A stretch of 64,000 nt of DNA from Halorussus caseinilyticus (GCF_029338395.1 NZ_CP119810.1:186001-250000), one strand, 5' to 3'. Shown: positions 35,762 to 45,154, numbered from the stretch's first letter. The notes: generated by a model not told the origin, from the sequence alone. Numbers and translations: made by a program.

Positions 35762-37300
35762 ATGAAGGTCCCGCGCCCGGAGACGGAGGTCCCGCGCCCC
35801 GAAAACTGGCTGGTCGTCCTCGCTGTCGCGGCCGCGACCCTCGGGGTCGCGGCCGCGCCGACGCCCGCGGGACTGACGCCGACCGGCCAGCGCGCGCTCG
35901 CTACCGCGGTGTTCGCGGCGGGTCTCTGGATTACCGGGGCGCTCCCGCTGGCCGTGACCGCGCTGACCGTTCCCGTCTGGTTGGTCGCGCTGGGCGTCTA
36001 CCCGACGCTCGCGGCGGCGCTGACCGGGTTCGCCGACCCCATCGTCTTCCTCTTTCTCGCCACGTTCGTCCTCGCGGCGGCGCTCCGGAAGCACGGACTC
36101 GACCGGCGGGTCGCGCTCGAACTGCTCGGCCGGGTCGGGACGACGCCCCGCCGGGTCGTCCTCGGGGTGATGGTCACGACGGCGGTCCTCTCGATGCTGG
36201 TCTCGAACACCGCCACCGTCGCGCTGATGGCCCCCATCGCGGTGGGCGTGGTCCGCCAAATCGACGCCGCGGCCGACCGGTCGGTCGAGAACCTCCACAC
36301 CGCGACCCTGCTCGGGGTGGCCTACGCCGGGAGCATCGGCGGCATCGGCACGCTGGTCGGCACGCCGCCCAACGCCATCGTGGTCGCGCAACTCGCGGAC
36401 GCCGGGTACGAAATCGACTTCGCGGAGTGGTCGGTCGTCGGTCTCCCCACCGTCGCGGCGACTCTGCCGCTTTCGTGGTACCTGCTGGTCCGACTCTACC
36501 CGCCCGAGGAGGTGGACGTGTCCGCCGCGCGCGCCACCGCCCGCCGGTCGGCGACCGAGGCGGGACCCCTCGACAGGTCGGCCCGGAGAGTCGCCGCGAT
36601 TTTCGTCGCCGTCGCCGCGCTCTGGGTCGTGGGCGGTCTCGACTTCCTCTTCGCGGGCGTCCTGCCTCCGGAGTGGCAGACGACGCTGTTCGGTGGCGAG
36701 GGACCGCGGATTTTCGCCGCGGCAAGCGCGGGCGGCTATCAGGGCCTGCTCTACTTCGTCGTGGTCGGGTTGGCCGCGATTCCGGTGCTGTTCCTCGCGG
36801 GCGGCGTCGAGTGGGACGACGTGGAGCGCATCGACTGGGGAACCCTGCTTCTGTTCGGCGGCGGTCTCACGCTCGCGGACGCGCTCTCGGACACGGGCGC
36901 GACCGAGTGGCTGGCGGGCGCGGTGCTGGCGGCGTTCGGGGACGCGCCGCTCGCAGTCCTGCTCGCGGCAATCGTCGCGCTGACCGTCGCGCTGAGCGAA
37001 CTCGCGTCGAACACCGCGACTGCGGCCGTCCTCGCGCCCGTCCTCATCGAAGTCGGGACCGAACTCCCCGCCTCGGGCGTCGAGACGGCCGTCCTCCTCC
37101 CGATAGCCAGCGCGGTGGCCGCGAGTTACGGGTTCGCGCTCCCGGTGGCGACCCCGCCCAACGCCATCGTCTTCGGAACCGGCGAGGTCACGCGCGGCCA
37201 GATGCTCCGGGCGGGGTCGGTGCTGGACGCGGTGTTCGTGGTCGTGACGACCGGCGTGCTGTTGGCGCTGGCCGCGACGCTCCTGCCGGGCGTGGCGTGA
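35762..37300 (+). CDS. SLC13 family (DASS) anion/dicarboxylate symporter
   Basis: 512 aa, about 11-12 membrane helices, with two SNT motifs typical of DASS transporters (VSNTATVALMAP and ASNTATAAVLAP) at the inverted-repeat substrate/Na+ sites, each followed by the GTPPNAIV/ATPPNAIVFG hairpin. Such proteins import dicarboxylates, sulfate, phosphate or related anions with Na+. ATG at 35762 gives MKVPRPETEVPRPENW then the first helix; the in-frame upstream ORF to 35594 is low-complexity and rejected. Substrate is not decidable from sequence. Confidence 0.88.
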   Translation: MKVPRPETEVPRPENWLVVLAVAAATLGVAAAPTPAGLTPTGQRALATAVFAAGLWITGALPLAVTALTVPVWLVALGVYPTLAAALTGFADPIVFLFLATFVLAAALRKHGLDRRVALELLGRVGTTPRRVVLGVMVTTAVLSMLVSNTATVALMAPIAVGVVRQIDAAADRSVENLHTATLLGVAYAGSIGGIGTLVGTPPNAIVVAQLADAGYEIDFAEWSVVGLPTVAATLPLSWYLLVRLYPPEEVDVSAARATARRSATEAGPLDRSARRVAAIFVAVAALWVVGGLDFLFAGVLPPEWQTTLFGGEGPRIFAAASAGGYQGLLYFVVVGLAAIPVLFLAGGVEWDDVERIDWGTLLLFGGGLTLADALSDTGATEWLAGAVLAAFGDAPLAVLLAAIVALTVALSELASNTATAAVLAPVLIEVGTELPASGVETAVLLPIASAVAASYGFALPVATPPNAIVFGTGEVTRGQMLRAGSVLDAVFVVVTTGVLLALAATLLPGVA

Positions 37301-37322
37301 GAAACCGACCGAAAACGAGGGG

Positions 37323-40178
37323 CTACGACGCTCGCCGACCCAACCACGCGACGACGAGCAGTCCCGCGAGCGCCGCCTGCACGAACCCGAATCCGGGGCT
37401 TCCCCCCTCGGAAGTCGTCCCGACCCCGGACCCGGAGTCGCTTCCCGTCCGAGAGTCGTCCTTCAGTGCGGACTCCGAGGACCCGGCGGTAATCGTGACC
37501 GGGCCGACCGTCTGCTCGCGCCGGTCGTCCTGCCCGGCGAAGTAGTACCGCGCCTGCCCCGTAATCTCGTACGTGCCGGGTTCGTTTATCTGGAGGCGAA
37601 CTTGCAGGGTCTCGTCGTCGTCGGGCGTGACTTCGACGAACTTCGTGGACTTCGGGCTAGCCAGACTGCCGCCGCTGACTCCCGAAACCGAGACGCCCGT
37701 GTCGGGGAGGTCCAGTTCGAGTTTCGCGTTCAGGTTCTCGTCGTCCACGATGTTCGAGATTCTGAACGTGACGATGGCCGACTCCTCGCCCGCGACGACC
37801 GTCCCGCGATGCGAGGTGAGTTGGAAGTCCGCGTTCTTCTGGACTTCGACGACCTTCGTCGCGGTGTTGACGACGCCGCTGGAGTCGGTCACGCGGACCC
37901 GGACCCGGTGCTTGCCGCCCACCTCGAACGACGGTGCGACCTTCGACCCCGACGCCTCGAAGTCGCCGTCGTCGTCGGTGTCCCACTCGAACTCCACGTC
38001 CGAGTCGTCCGACGAGGCGGACAGTGGCACCTGCTGGCCGGTCTTGGGCCGGGTCACGTCGGTCGATACCGACACCGACGGGCGGTCCCGAACCGTCACG
38101 CTGTATCGCTTCGTCGCGGTGTCGCCGTCGCCGTCTTCGACGGTCAACTCGACGGTGTACTCGCCGGAGTCGGCGAACTCGTAGGAGACCGACTCGCCAC
38201 GCTTCTCGTTGCCGCCGTTGACCGTCCACCGGTAGGTTTCGACCCGACCGTCCGGGTCGCGGGACGCCGCGGCGTCGAACGTCACGACTTCCCCGATGGT
38301 GGGCGTCGGCGAACTCGGGTCGATGTCGGCGATGGGTTCCGTGTTCGCGTCCGCGAACACCGGGGTCAGCGACTTGTCGCCGGTCATCTCGACCGTAATC
38401 CGCTCGGAATCCCTGTCACCGGACGGGTAGTCGCCCTCCCAGTGGTCGAAGACGTTGCCCTCCGCCGGATTCGCCTCCAGCGTCACCTCCGTACCCCCCT
38501 CGTAGGTCCGGATTCCGCCGTAGGAACTCCCGGAGGGGGACACGTCCACGTCGCCCTCGGTCCCCGGAGACGCAACGTCGAGGTCGTACTCCGAGACTTC
38601 CTCCGCGAAGACGGGCGTCAACGACTTCGCCTCGTCCATCTCGACGGTAATCGTCTCGGAGTTCTCCTCGCCGTAGGGGTGGTCGCCCTCCCAGTGGTCG
38701 AACTTGTAGCCACTCTCCGGGTCGGCCTCCAAGGTCACGTCCGTCCCTTCCTCGTAGGTCTGGGTGACGATGCTGGTGTAGGTGTCGTAGGGCGGCGAGA
38801 GTTCCACGTCGCCGTTGCCCGAGGAGTCCACTTCGAGGTCGTACTCCGACACCTCCTCCACGAAGACGGGCGTCAGCGACTTGTCGCCGTCCATCTCGAC
38901 GGTAATCGTCTCGGAGTTCTCCTCGCCGTAGGGGTGGTCGCCCTCCCAGTGGTCGAACTTGTAGCCACTCTCCGGGTCGGCCTCCAAGGTCACGTCCGAC
39001 CCTTCCTCGTACTCGCGCGAGGCGTAACTACTGTAGGTGTCGTAGGGCGGTGAGACTTCGACTTCGCCGTTGCCCGAGGCGTCCACGTCGAGGTCGTACT
39101 CGGTCACCTCCTCCACGAAGACGGGCGTCAACGACTTCGCCTCGTCCATCTCGACGGTAATCGTCCGGGAGTCCTCTTCGCCGTAGGGGTGGTCGCCCTG
39201 CCAGTAGTCGAAGTTGTAGCCACTCTCCGGGTCGGCCTCTAAAGTCACGTCCGTCCCTTCCTCGTACTGGCGCGAGACGTAGCTACTGTAGGTGTCGTAG
39301 GGCGGCGAGAGTTGCACGTCGCCGTTGCCCGAGGCGTCCACGTCGAGGTCGTACTCGGTCGTCTTCTCCTCGAAGACGGGCGTCAGCGACCTGTCCTCGT
39401 CCATCTCCACCGTAATCGACTTCGAGTCCTCCTCGCCGTAGGGGTGGTCGCCCTCCCAGTGGTCGAACTTGTACCCCGAGAAGGGTTTGGCTTCGACCGT
39501 CACGTCGGTTCCGACCTCGTAGTTCTGGGACGTTCCGCCGTGGTAGGTCGAGTAGGGCGGACTCAGACTGACCCCGCCGTTCGAGGACGGAACGTCTACG
39601 TCCAGCGTGCGGGTCTTCGACTGGACATCGACCTCGTAGCGACGGACCTCGAAGTTCTGTTGGTCGTTCGTGTCGCCGTACTGGGGGGCGTTGAACTTCC
39701 GGTCGGGGTCGTCGTCGTCGGTCAGGGTGACGCGGGCGTAGAAGACGAACGTCCCGGCCTCTTGGGGAGTCACTCGGACCGACATCTGGCGGCGCGACCC
39801 GCCGTACCACGTCCCGGACCCGCCGACGCCCGCCTCGGCGAGGGCGTAGTCTGCGACCATCTCGTTGCCGTACTTGTCGTAGATGGTGTCGCCTTCCTCT
39901 CTGGTGAGGTCGAACGACAGGTCGGTGTAGACGCTATCGATGTGACTGTCGGTCTGGTGGCGCGGGAACGACACCGAGATAGTCGAGTACTTGCCCGCCG
40001 TCCCGCCGTAGTTCGCTCCTTCTACCGTGATAGTGAACTGTTCTCCGACCGTCACTTGACCCGGCGCGGCGACCCCGATGTCGGGGTCGGGTTCCTGATA
40101 ACTCTGAGTCGCACCGACGACCGGCGAGAGCGAAGAAAGAATCAGAAGGACGATAACGAGACCCGTACGAACTTCCAT
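37323..40178 (-). CDS. Surface protein with InlB B-type repeats, PKD domains and PGF-CTERM anchor
   Basis: 951 aa. Sec signal peptide MEVRTGLVIVLLILSSLSPVVG. Residues about 25-185 form a first beta domain. Five tandem repeats of about 84 residues follow (about 190-612), each with YDLDVDASGNG, GTDVTLEADPESGYKFDHWEGDHP and ITVEMD...SLTPVF, matching the divergent InlB B-repeat group. Two PKD-like domains (about 614-780) and a CARDB-like beta domain lead to a PGFGFVQAALAGLLVVAWLG helix and RR end, the PGF-CTERM signal. It is exported and surface-anchored, with a likely role in adhesion or cell-wall structure. Convergent with the SLC13 gene. Confidence 0.85.
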   Translation of the reverse strand: MEVRTGLVIVLLILSSLSPVVGATQSYQEPDPDIGVAAPGQVTVGEQFTITVEGANYGGTAGKYSTISVSFPRHQTDSHIDSVYTDLSFDLTREEGDTIYDKYGNEMVADYALAEAGVGGSGTWYGGSRRQMSVRVTPQEAGTFVFYARVTLTDDDDPDRKFNAPQYGDTNDQQNFEVRRYEVDVQSKTRTLDVDVPSSNGGVSLSPPYSTYHGGTSQNYEVGTDVTVEAKPFSGYKFDHWEGDHPYGEEDSKSITVEMDEDRSLTPVFEEKTTEYDLDVDASGNGDVQLSPPYDTYSSYVSRQYEEGTDVTLEADPESGYNFDYWQGDHPYGEEDSRTITVEMDEAKSLTPVFVEEVTEYDLDVDASGNGEVEVSPPYDTYSSYASREYEEGSDVTLEADPESGYKFDHWEGDHPYGEENSETITVEMDGDKSLTPVFVEEVSEYDLEVDSSGNGDVELSPPYDTYTSIVTQTYEEGTDVTLEADPESGYKFDHWEGDHPYGEENSETITVEMDEAKSLTPVFAEEVSEYDLDVASPGTEGDVDVSPSGSSYGGIRTYEGGTEVTLEANPAEGNVFDHWEGDYPSGDRDSERITVEMTGDKSLTPVFADANTEPIADIDPSSPTPTIGEVVTFDAAASRDPDGRVETYRWTVNGGNEKRGESVSYEFADSGEYTVELTVEDGDGDTATKRYSVTVRDRPSVSVSTDVTRPKTGQQVPLSASSDDSDVEFEWDTDDDGDFEASGSKVAPSFEVGGKHRVRVRVTDSSGVVNTATKVVEVQKNADFQLTSHRGTVVAGEESAIVTFRISNIVDDENLNAKLELDLPDTGVSVSGVSGGSLASPKSTKFVEVTPDDDETLQVRLQINEPGTYEITGQARYYFAGQDDRREQTVGPVTITAGSSESALKDDSRTGSDSGSGVGTTSEGGSPGFGFVQAALAGLLVVAWLGRRAS
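38343..39611 (-). repeat. Five tandem about 252-bp repeats in surface gene
   Basis: The nucleotide units encoding the B-type repeats are highly alike, units 3 and 4 being nearly identical over about 100 bases around the YKFDHWEGDHPYGEENSE-coding part, so they arose by recent tandem duplication or are kept alike by recombination. Confidence 0.75.
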
Positions 40179-40297
40179 AATCCGATATTCAGTTCGCGAG
40201 ATTGCATAACTCCTTTGGTATCTACTTACAAGTGATTTGTCAATTGTCTTCCCGGACTCCCGTCACGCATAACCATCTCGGGGCCGCACGAAACGCC

Positions 40298-42394
40298 ATG
40301 AGTGGGGGCGACCGGAGAGACCGCGAGGGAGACGACGCCAAGAGCATCTGCCCGTTCTGCGGCGTCGGGTGCGGCGTCCGATACGACGCCGAACGAGGAA
40401 ACGCCGTCGGGTGGCGCGCGCCGGTGAACCGGCGCGGCGAACTCTGTCCGAAAGGCGTGGCCGCCTACGACGTGGTGGACCACGACGAGCGACTGACGAC
40501 GCCGCTGGTCCGGGAGGGCGACGAACTGGTCGAAACGTCGTGGGACGACGCCTTCGGGCGCGTCGAGTCCGACTTCCGGGAGATTCTGGACGAGAACGGT
40601 CCCGACGCGCTCGGGTTCTTCGCCTCGTCGGGGTGTACCAACGAGGAGAACTACCTGCTCCAGAAACTGGCGCGCGCGCTCGGGACGAACAACGTGGACA
40701 ACTGCGCTCGGCTCTGTCACTCATCGACGGTGGCCGCGATGCGCGACCGGTTCGGCACGGGCGCGATGACCAACACCGTCGAAGACCTGCCGGAGGCCGA
40801 CGCCTTCCTCGTGGCGGGCGCGAACCCCGCCGAACAGCACCCCGTCATCTTCAGTTCCTACGTCGCGCCCGCGGTGAAGCAGGGCGCGACGCTGATTCAC
40901 GTGGACCCCCGCGAGAACGCGACGACGCGGTACGCCGACCACCACCTCGCGGTCCGGCCGGGGTACGACATCCCCCTGCTGAACGCGATGTGCAGAGTCG
41001 TCGTGGCGGAGGGACTGATAGACGACGAGTTCGTCGCCGCGCGCGTCGAGGGCTTCGAGGAGTTCCGCGAATGGCTCGACGGCGTGGACGTTGCCGCCAG
41101 CGCGGAGCGCGCGGGGGTCGAGGAGTCCGACCTCCGGGCGGCGGCGCGGGCCTACGCCGAACCGGACCGAGCCGCCGCCTTCACTGGGATGGGGATGAGC
41201 CAACACCGATGCGGGACCGCGAACGTCCACGCCCTGCTGAATCTGGCGCTCCTCGCGGGCAACGTCGGCAGGCGCGGCGCGGGCGTGAATCCGCTCCGGG
41301 GGAAGAACAACGTGCAGGGCGCGGGCGACGTGGGCGCGCTTCCCGACGTGTTGCCGGGGTACCGGGACGTGACCGACGACGAGGCCCGCGCCGAAGTCGC
41401 GGCGGAGTGGGGGTTCGAGCCACCGGCGGAACCCGGCCTGACGGAAGTCGAGATGACCCACGAGTTCGGCGACGGAATTCGGGGGGCCTACGTCGTCGGC
41501 GAGAATATCGCGGCGACCGAACCGAACGCCAACCGAGTTGCCGACGAGTTGGACGACCTCGACTTGTTGGTCGTCCAAGACGTGTTCCCCACCGAGACGG
41601 TGGGGCACGCCGACGTGGTGTTCCCCGCGAGTTCGTGGGCCGAGAAGTCCGGGACCGTCACGAACACCGACCGGCAAGTCCAGCGGATGCGACCCGCGGC
41701 GCAACCGCCCGGAGACGCGCGCCGGGACCTCGACCTGATTCGGGAGGTGGCCGAGAGGCTGACGGATGGAGAAGTCGGAGGCGACCGTGGGGGTCCCGAA
41801 GCGGTCTTCGCGGAGATGACCCGCGTGAATTCGCTCTACGCCGGGATGGGCTACGAGGGCATCGGCGAGGAGAGCCAACGCTGGCCGTTCCCGGCGGGCG
41901 CGGAGTCGGGCGTCGGCGTCCTCCACCGGGAAACGTGGGGCGACGGGGCAGAGCGCGCGACGCTCGAACCGGTCGAGGGCGTCGAACCCGCCGACGAAGT
42001 GGGCGACGACGAACTCGTCCTGACCACCGGGCGGGTCCTCTCGCACTTCAACAGCGGCGCGGTGACGCGCCGGTCGGGGATTCTGACCCGCCTCCGGAGC
42101 GAGGACGCGCTTCAACTCCACCCCGACGACGCCGCGGACCGCGGCGTCGAGGAGGGCGATTCGGTCGTGGTCGAGAACGACCGCGGGCGAGTAGAGGCGA
42201 TTGCGGCGGTGACGCCCGCGGTGCGGTCGGGCACGGCGTTCCTGACCTTCCACTTCGGGGAGCCACTGGTCAACCGACTGACCGGGGATGCGCTCGACCC
42301 CGTGGCGAAGATTCCGGAGTACAAGCACTCCGCGGTCCGCGTCCGTGTTTCCCGGTCGGACGCGACGGGCGGAGACGACGGTGGCGAGGCGTAG
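40298..42394 (+). CDS. Formate-dehydrogenase-like molybdopterin oxidoreductase
   Basis: 698 aa with a 4Fe-4S cluster at the N-terminus (Cys18, Cys21, Cys25, Cys50 in CPFCGVGCGVRY and LCPKG) and molybdopterin-guanine-dinucleotide binding (ADHHLAVRPG, GMGMSQHRCGT). The active-site position is Cys140 in NVDNCARLCHSSTVAAM, where E. coli FdhF has selenocysteine, with His141 following. It therefore belongs to the formate dehydrogenase catalytic group, Cys variant. No beta/gamma or FdhD gene is next to it. The start at 40298 places four residues before the first cluster segment; the ORF extension to 40202 is not protein-like. Convergent with the response regulator. Confidence 0.87.
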   Translation: MSGGDRRDREGDDAKSICPFCGVGCGVRYDAERGNAVGWRAPVNRRGELCPKGVAAYDVVDHDERLTTPLVREGDELVETSWDDAFGRVESDFREILDENGPDALGFFASSGCTNEENYLLQKLARALGTNNVDNCARLCHSSTVAAMRDRFGTGAMTNTVEDLPEADAFLVAGANPAEQHPVIFSSYVAPAVKQGATLIHVDPRENATTRYADHHLAVRPGYDIPLLNAMCRVVVAEGLIDDEFVAARVEGFEEFREWLDGVDVAASAERAGVEESDLRAAARAYAEPDRAAAFTGMGMSQHRCGTANVHALLNLALLAGNVGRRGAGVNPLRGKNNVQGAGDVGALPDVLPGYRDVTDDEARAEVAAEWGFEPPAEPGLTEVEMTHEFGDGIRGAYVVGENIAATEPNANRVADELDDLDLLVVQDVFPTETVGHADVVFPASSWAEKSGTVTNTDRQVQRMRPAAQPPGDARRDLDLIREVAERLTDGEVGGDRGGPEAVFAEMTRVNSLYAGMGYEGIGEESQRWPFPAGAESGVGVLHRETWGDGAERATLEPVEGVEPADEVGDDELVLTTGRVLSHFNSGAVTRRSGILTRLRSEDALQLHPDDAADRGVEEGDSVVVENDRGRVEAIAAVTPAVRSGTAFLTFHFGEPLVNRLTGDALDPVAKIPEYKHSAVRVRVSRSDATGGDDGGEA

Positions 42395-42490
42395 CAAACG
42401 GACGAAACGCTTTCCGTGAGAGTTTCACCGCCTCACGAAACACGCTTGGCGACGAGAAAAGCCGGGCTACCCACGGGCGGAGTCCCGGTC

Positions 42491-43054
42491 TCAGAGGTCC
42501 TGAAACGCCCCAACGAAGTCGTCGTGGTCGTCCAGTTGGTCGCGGGTGTCGTCTACCTCCGTGCTGAGTTCGTCGATTTCGGCTTGCAGTTCGGCGTACT
42601 CCTCGCTGGCTTCGAGCGTCTCGGGGTCCTTCTCGGCTTCGAGGACCGCCTTCTTCGAGACGAGCGAGTAGTACTCCTGAAGTTGTGACCCGTAATCGAC
42701 GCGCGTGAGCATCTGCTCCACGATTTCGTGGAGGTCGTCTTTCGACACCGGCTTGACGAGGTAGTCGTCGAAGCCCATCTCCAAGATGTCGAAGTCGGGT
42801 TTGACTGCCGTCACCATGACGACCCGGCAGTTGAGGTCGCGGTCACGAATCTGTTCGAGTACCTCGTCGCCGGACTGTCCGGGCATCCGGCGGTCGAGAA
42901 GGACGACATCCACGGTCTCGTCGAGAACGTCCAGCGCCTCGTCACCTTCGTAGGCACTCCGCACGCGATAGTCGTTCTGCAACCACATCGCGTAAAGGTC
43001 GGCAACGTCTTGCTCGTCGTCAACGACGAGAACTGTCGATTGGTCGGGGGACAT
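42491..43054 (-). CDS. HalX response regulator
   Basis: 187 aa. Residues 1-125 are a receiver domain: VLVVDDEQDVADLY with the acidic pair, phospho-acceptor Asp in VVLLDRRMPG and Lys in YLVKPVSKDDL. The remainder is the HalX domain, a haloarchaeal coiled helix pair (SKKAVLEAEKD, YAELQAEIDELSTEVDDTRDQLD). Such proteins pair with sensor kinases like the one at 26.8 kb; partner unknown. A TATA with an overlapping dyad lies about 50-70 nt upstream. Confidence 0.9.
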   Translation of the reverse strand: MSPDQSTVLVVDDEQDVADLYAMWLQNDYRVRSAYEGDEALDVLDETVDVVLLDRRMPGQSGDEVLEQIRDRDLNCRVVMVTAVKPDFDILEMGFDDYLVKPVSKDDLHEIVEQMLTRVDYGSQLQEYYSLVSKKAVLEAEKDPETLEASEEYAELQAEIDELSTEVDDTRDQLDDHDDFVGAFQDL

Positions 43055-43103
43055 GGTCTGTCAGGCGACTCGATAGCCTCTGGTTACTGACTGAATCATG
43101 CGA

Positions 43104-43123
43104 CAAGATAGACTTATATCTTG
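43104..43123. promoter_or_regulatory. CAAGATA-N6-TATCTTG dyad at HalX regulator promoter
   Basis: Perfect 7-bp inverted arms (43104-43110 and 43117-43123) overlap the probable TATA of the minus-strand gene starting at 43054. Candidate operator. Confidence 0.45.
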
Positions 43124-43269
43124 TGGTTACAGGATGAAACTGACTCTCGGCAGACGTAAGAGAAAATTGACATTCGCGTTCGGCGTCGAAATTCGCGTTG
43201 GGAGCCGGTTATTTCGCGTTTCGCCGGTTTTGTTCACTGCTCTAACCATAATAACTAAGTCAGTGTATT

Positions 43270-43279
43270 TTGTATACAA
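43270..43279 (+). promoter_or_regulatory. TTGTATACAA palindrome before small HTH gene
   Basis: A 10-bp perfect palindrome 21 nt before the GTG at 43301, in an AT-rich stretch; candidate binding site or TATA element of the HTH gene. Confidence 0.4.
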
Positions 43280-43300
43280 TATTGGATATGTCGAAAACCA

Positions 43301-43603
43301 GTGATCGCTTTTGCCACGGGCAGTGAGCCCGAAGCAACACCCGAGCAACGATTCGAACGGCTTCTAGAACTTCCACCGAGCGCGAAGCTCGTCTACAAAG
43401 TGCTAGAACAGGAGGACGGCCCGCTGACGCAGGGCCAGATTCGCAAGGAGGCGCTCCTCCCGGCACGGACGACCCGAGACGCGCTGACGAAACTCAAAGA
43501 CGAGGGACTCGTCGAGGAACAGATGTACGTTCCCGACGCGCGAAAGCGGTTGTACGCACCGCAGTCCATCGCAATCCCCGAGGACGCGGAACTCACCGCG
43601 TAA
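43301..43603 (+). CDS. Small winged-helix (MarR/TrmB-like) regulator
   Basis: 100 aa from a GTG. It carries the haloarchaeal signature LPPSAKLVYKVLEQEDGPLTQGQIRKEALLPARTTRDALTKLKDEGLVEE, a winged helix-turn-helix, with a basic wing VYVPDARKRLYAP. Related proteins near DNA-binding or metabolic loci are transcription regulators of unknown ligands. An ATG at 43288 in another frame stops early; the GTG start keeps the conserved part complete. The TTGTATACAA palindrome just upstream may be its own site. Confidence 0.75.
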   Translation: MIAFATGSEPEATPEQRFERLLELPPSAKLVYKVLEQEDGPLTQGQIRKEALLPARTTRDALTKLKDEGLVEEQMYVPDARKRLYAPQSIAIPEDAELTA

Positions 43604-43873
43604 CTTTCCGACGGGACTTAAAAAGATGATATACCATGCAGTACACCTATGCGTGTATCGGACACGTATAGAAACGCCTGCAGGGGTCCCACGCCCCGGC
43701 GTCGCAGGCAAGGGAGTCGTATTCAAACTGTGCCTCTGACAACCGGGGCGGTCCTCGCCGCCCTGATTCACGACTCGCTAGCGACTTCTGTGACTCGTCG
43801 GTTTCGCTTCTGACGGTACCTCGCGGAAAAAACGAAACGTCGGAGTCGGGACTGCGGCGACTCGAAGACTTCC
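43604..43873. other. Intergenic region with possible structured RNA
   Basis: This 270-nt gap has a TATA-like CTTAAAAAG at about 43618 and then a foldable segment: GCCTGC (43677) pairs with GCAGGC (about 43705), enclosing a GGGG/CCCC stem. This could be a small RNA or a terminator of the HTH gene. No tRNA cloverleaf was seen and no ORF of useful length. Confidence 0.3.
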
Positions 43874-45154
43874 TTACTGGAACGCTTGGACCATCCCGTC
43901 GTAGGTCCGCTGGACGTTCCACGACGAGATGAACGTCGCCATGGCGTCTTCCAAGTTCGTCAGCGTCTCGGGGTCCACCGCGAGTCCGTGTGCGGTCGAA
44001 GGCGGTTGTGCCTCCGAGTTCTTGAACTCCTTCATCTGGCGCTGGAGGAACGGCCCGAAGGCGTCCTGTGGCACGTCGGTTCTGGGCGGAATCGACCCCT
44101 TCTTCGGGTTGAACCGGCGCTGGGCGTCCACGCTCCCGACGTAGCGCAGGAACTGTGTCGTCGCGTCTGGCGACGGGTTGTTCGTCGGGAACGGGAACGA
44201 GTCCATGTTCAGCATGTAGTAGCCCTCGGTGCCGGGGAAGGCGACCTGATTCCACCCCTTCTCGAACTCCAGATTGTCGGGCGAGTACATGCCCGCCGCC
44301 CAGTCGCCCTGATGGAAGAACCCGGCCTGCCCGTTGATGACCTTCGTGTTCGCCTCGGTCCATCCGATGGACCCGGCGTCGTCGTTGAAGAACTGCTTGT
44401 AGTCTTTGACGATTCGGAGCGAGTTCTTGACGGCCTGCTGGTTCTGTTCGACCCTTCCCTCGGTGAACGCGGTGTAGGTGTCGAGTCCGTGTTCGCCGAG
44501 GAGAACCGTCGTCCAGAGTTGGAGCGTAGACCACCCGGATTTGGTCTGGTGGGCCATCCCCGCGGCGTCGGTGTTGTTGTTGACCTGCTCCATCGCGCCC
44601 ACGAGGTCACTCGGTTTCGAGATGGACGACGGGTCCACGTCCGCCTGCTCCACGACGTTCACGTTGTAGAACAGGTTGTTGATGCGGTGGATGTTCAGCG
44701 GCACCGTCACGAAGTCGCCCGACGGCCGGGCGGCGTCCTTCGGTCCCTGCAGGTAGGCCGACTGCATGCCGTTGTGCGACCACACCGACTGCCCGATGTT
44801 CTCCAGTTTGTTCGCCCGCGTGAACGGTAGCAGGTTCGCGCCCGGCCACGCCTGCCACGAACTCGGCGGGTTGTCGTTCAGCACGCGCTTTTTGATGACG
44901 GTGTGAAGGTTCTGTCCCGCGCCACCGGCCACCGGATTCTGGTTGACCTTGATGTTCGAGTGCTTCTGCTCGAACCCCTCGAACAGCGCCTCAATCGCCG
45001 CCGCGCCGTCCCCGCCGGTCCACCAGTGTTGGACCTCCAACGTCTCGAAGTCCTGTCCGAGCAGTCCGGTCAGTCCGCCGAGACCGGCAACGCTCGCCGC
45101 GCCGGTCGCTTTCAGATACGTACGTCTCGACAGCGTGTCTTCGTTTGCTCCCAT
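43874..45154 (-). CDS. Tat-exported sugar ABC transporter substrate-binding protein
   Basis: 426 aa. The Tat signal SRRTYLKATGAASVAGLGG near the N-terminus directs export of the folded protein. The body is the ABC-sugar-binding family: WWTGGDGAAAIEALFEGFEQKHSNIKV, NIHRINNLFYNVNVV, and the TNNPSPDATTQFLRYV end match family patterns for CUT1-type receptors. It captures a sugar or oligosaccharide outside the membrane. No permease or ATPase gene lies nearby, so it is an orphan receptor relying on another locus. ATG at 45152-45154; the twin Arg supports it. Confidence 0.88.
   Translation of the reverse strand: MGANEDTLSRRTYLKATGAASVAGLGGLTGLLGQDFETLEVQHWWTGGDGAAAIEALFEGFEQKHSNIKVNQNPVAGGAGQNLHTVIKKRVLNDNPPSSWQAWPGANLLPFTRANKLENIGQSVWSHNGMQSAYLQGPKDAARPSGDFVTVPLNIHRINNLFYNVNVVEQADVDPSSISKPSDLVGAMEQVNNNTDAAGMAHQTKSGWSTLQLWTTVLLGEHGLDTYTAFTEGRVEQNQQAVKNSLRIVKDYKQFFNDDAGSIGWTEANTKVINGQAGFFHQGDWAAGMYSPDNLEFEKGWNQVAFPGTEGYYMLNMDSFPFPTNNPSPDATTQFLRYVGSVDAQRRFNPKKGSIPPRTDVPQDAFGPFLQRQMKEFKNSEAQPPSTAHGLAVDPETLTNLEDAMATFISSWNVQRTYDGMVQAFQ

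Noticed and set aside
43677-43720. tRNA-like fold
   Set aside because: Has a stem and a TTCAAA-like segment nearby, but no acceptor, D-arm and anticodon set could be built.
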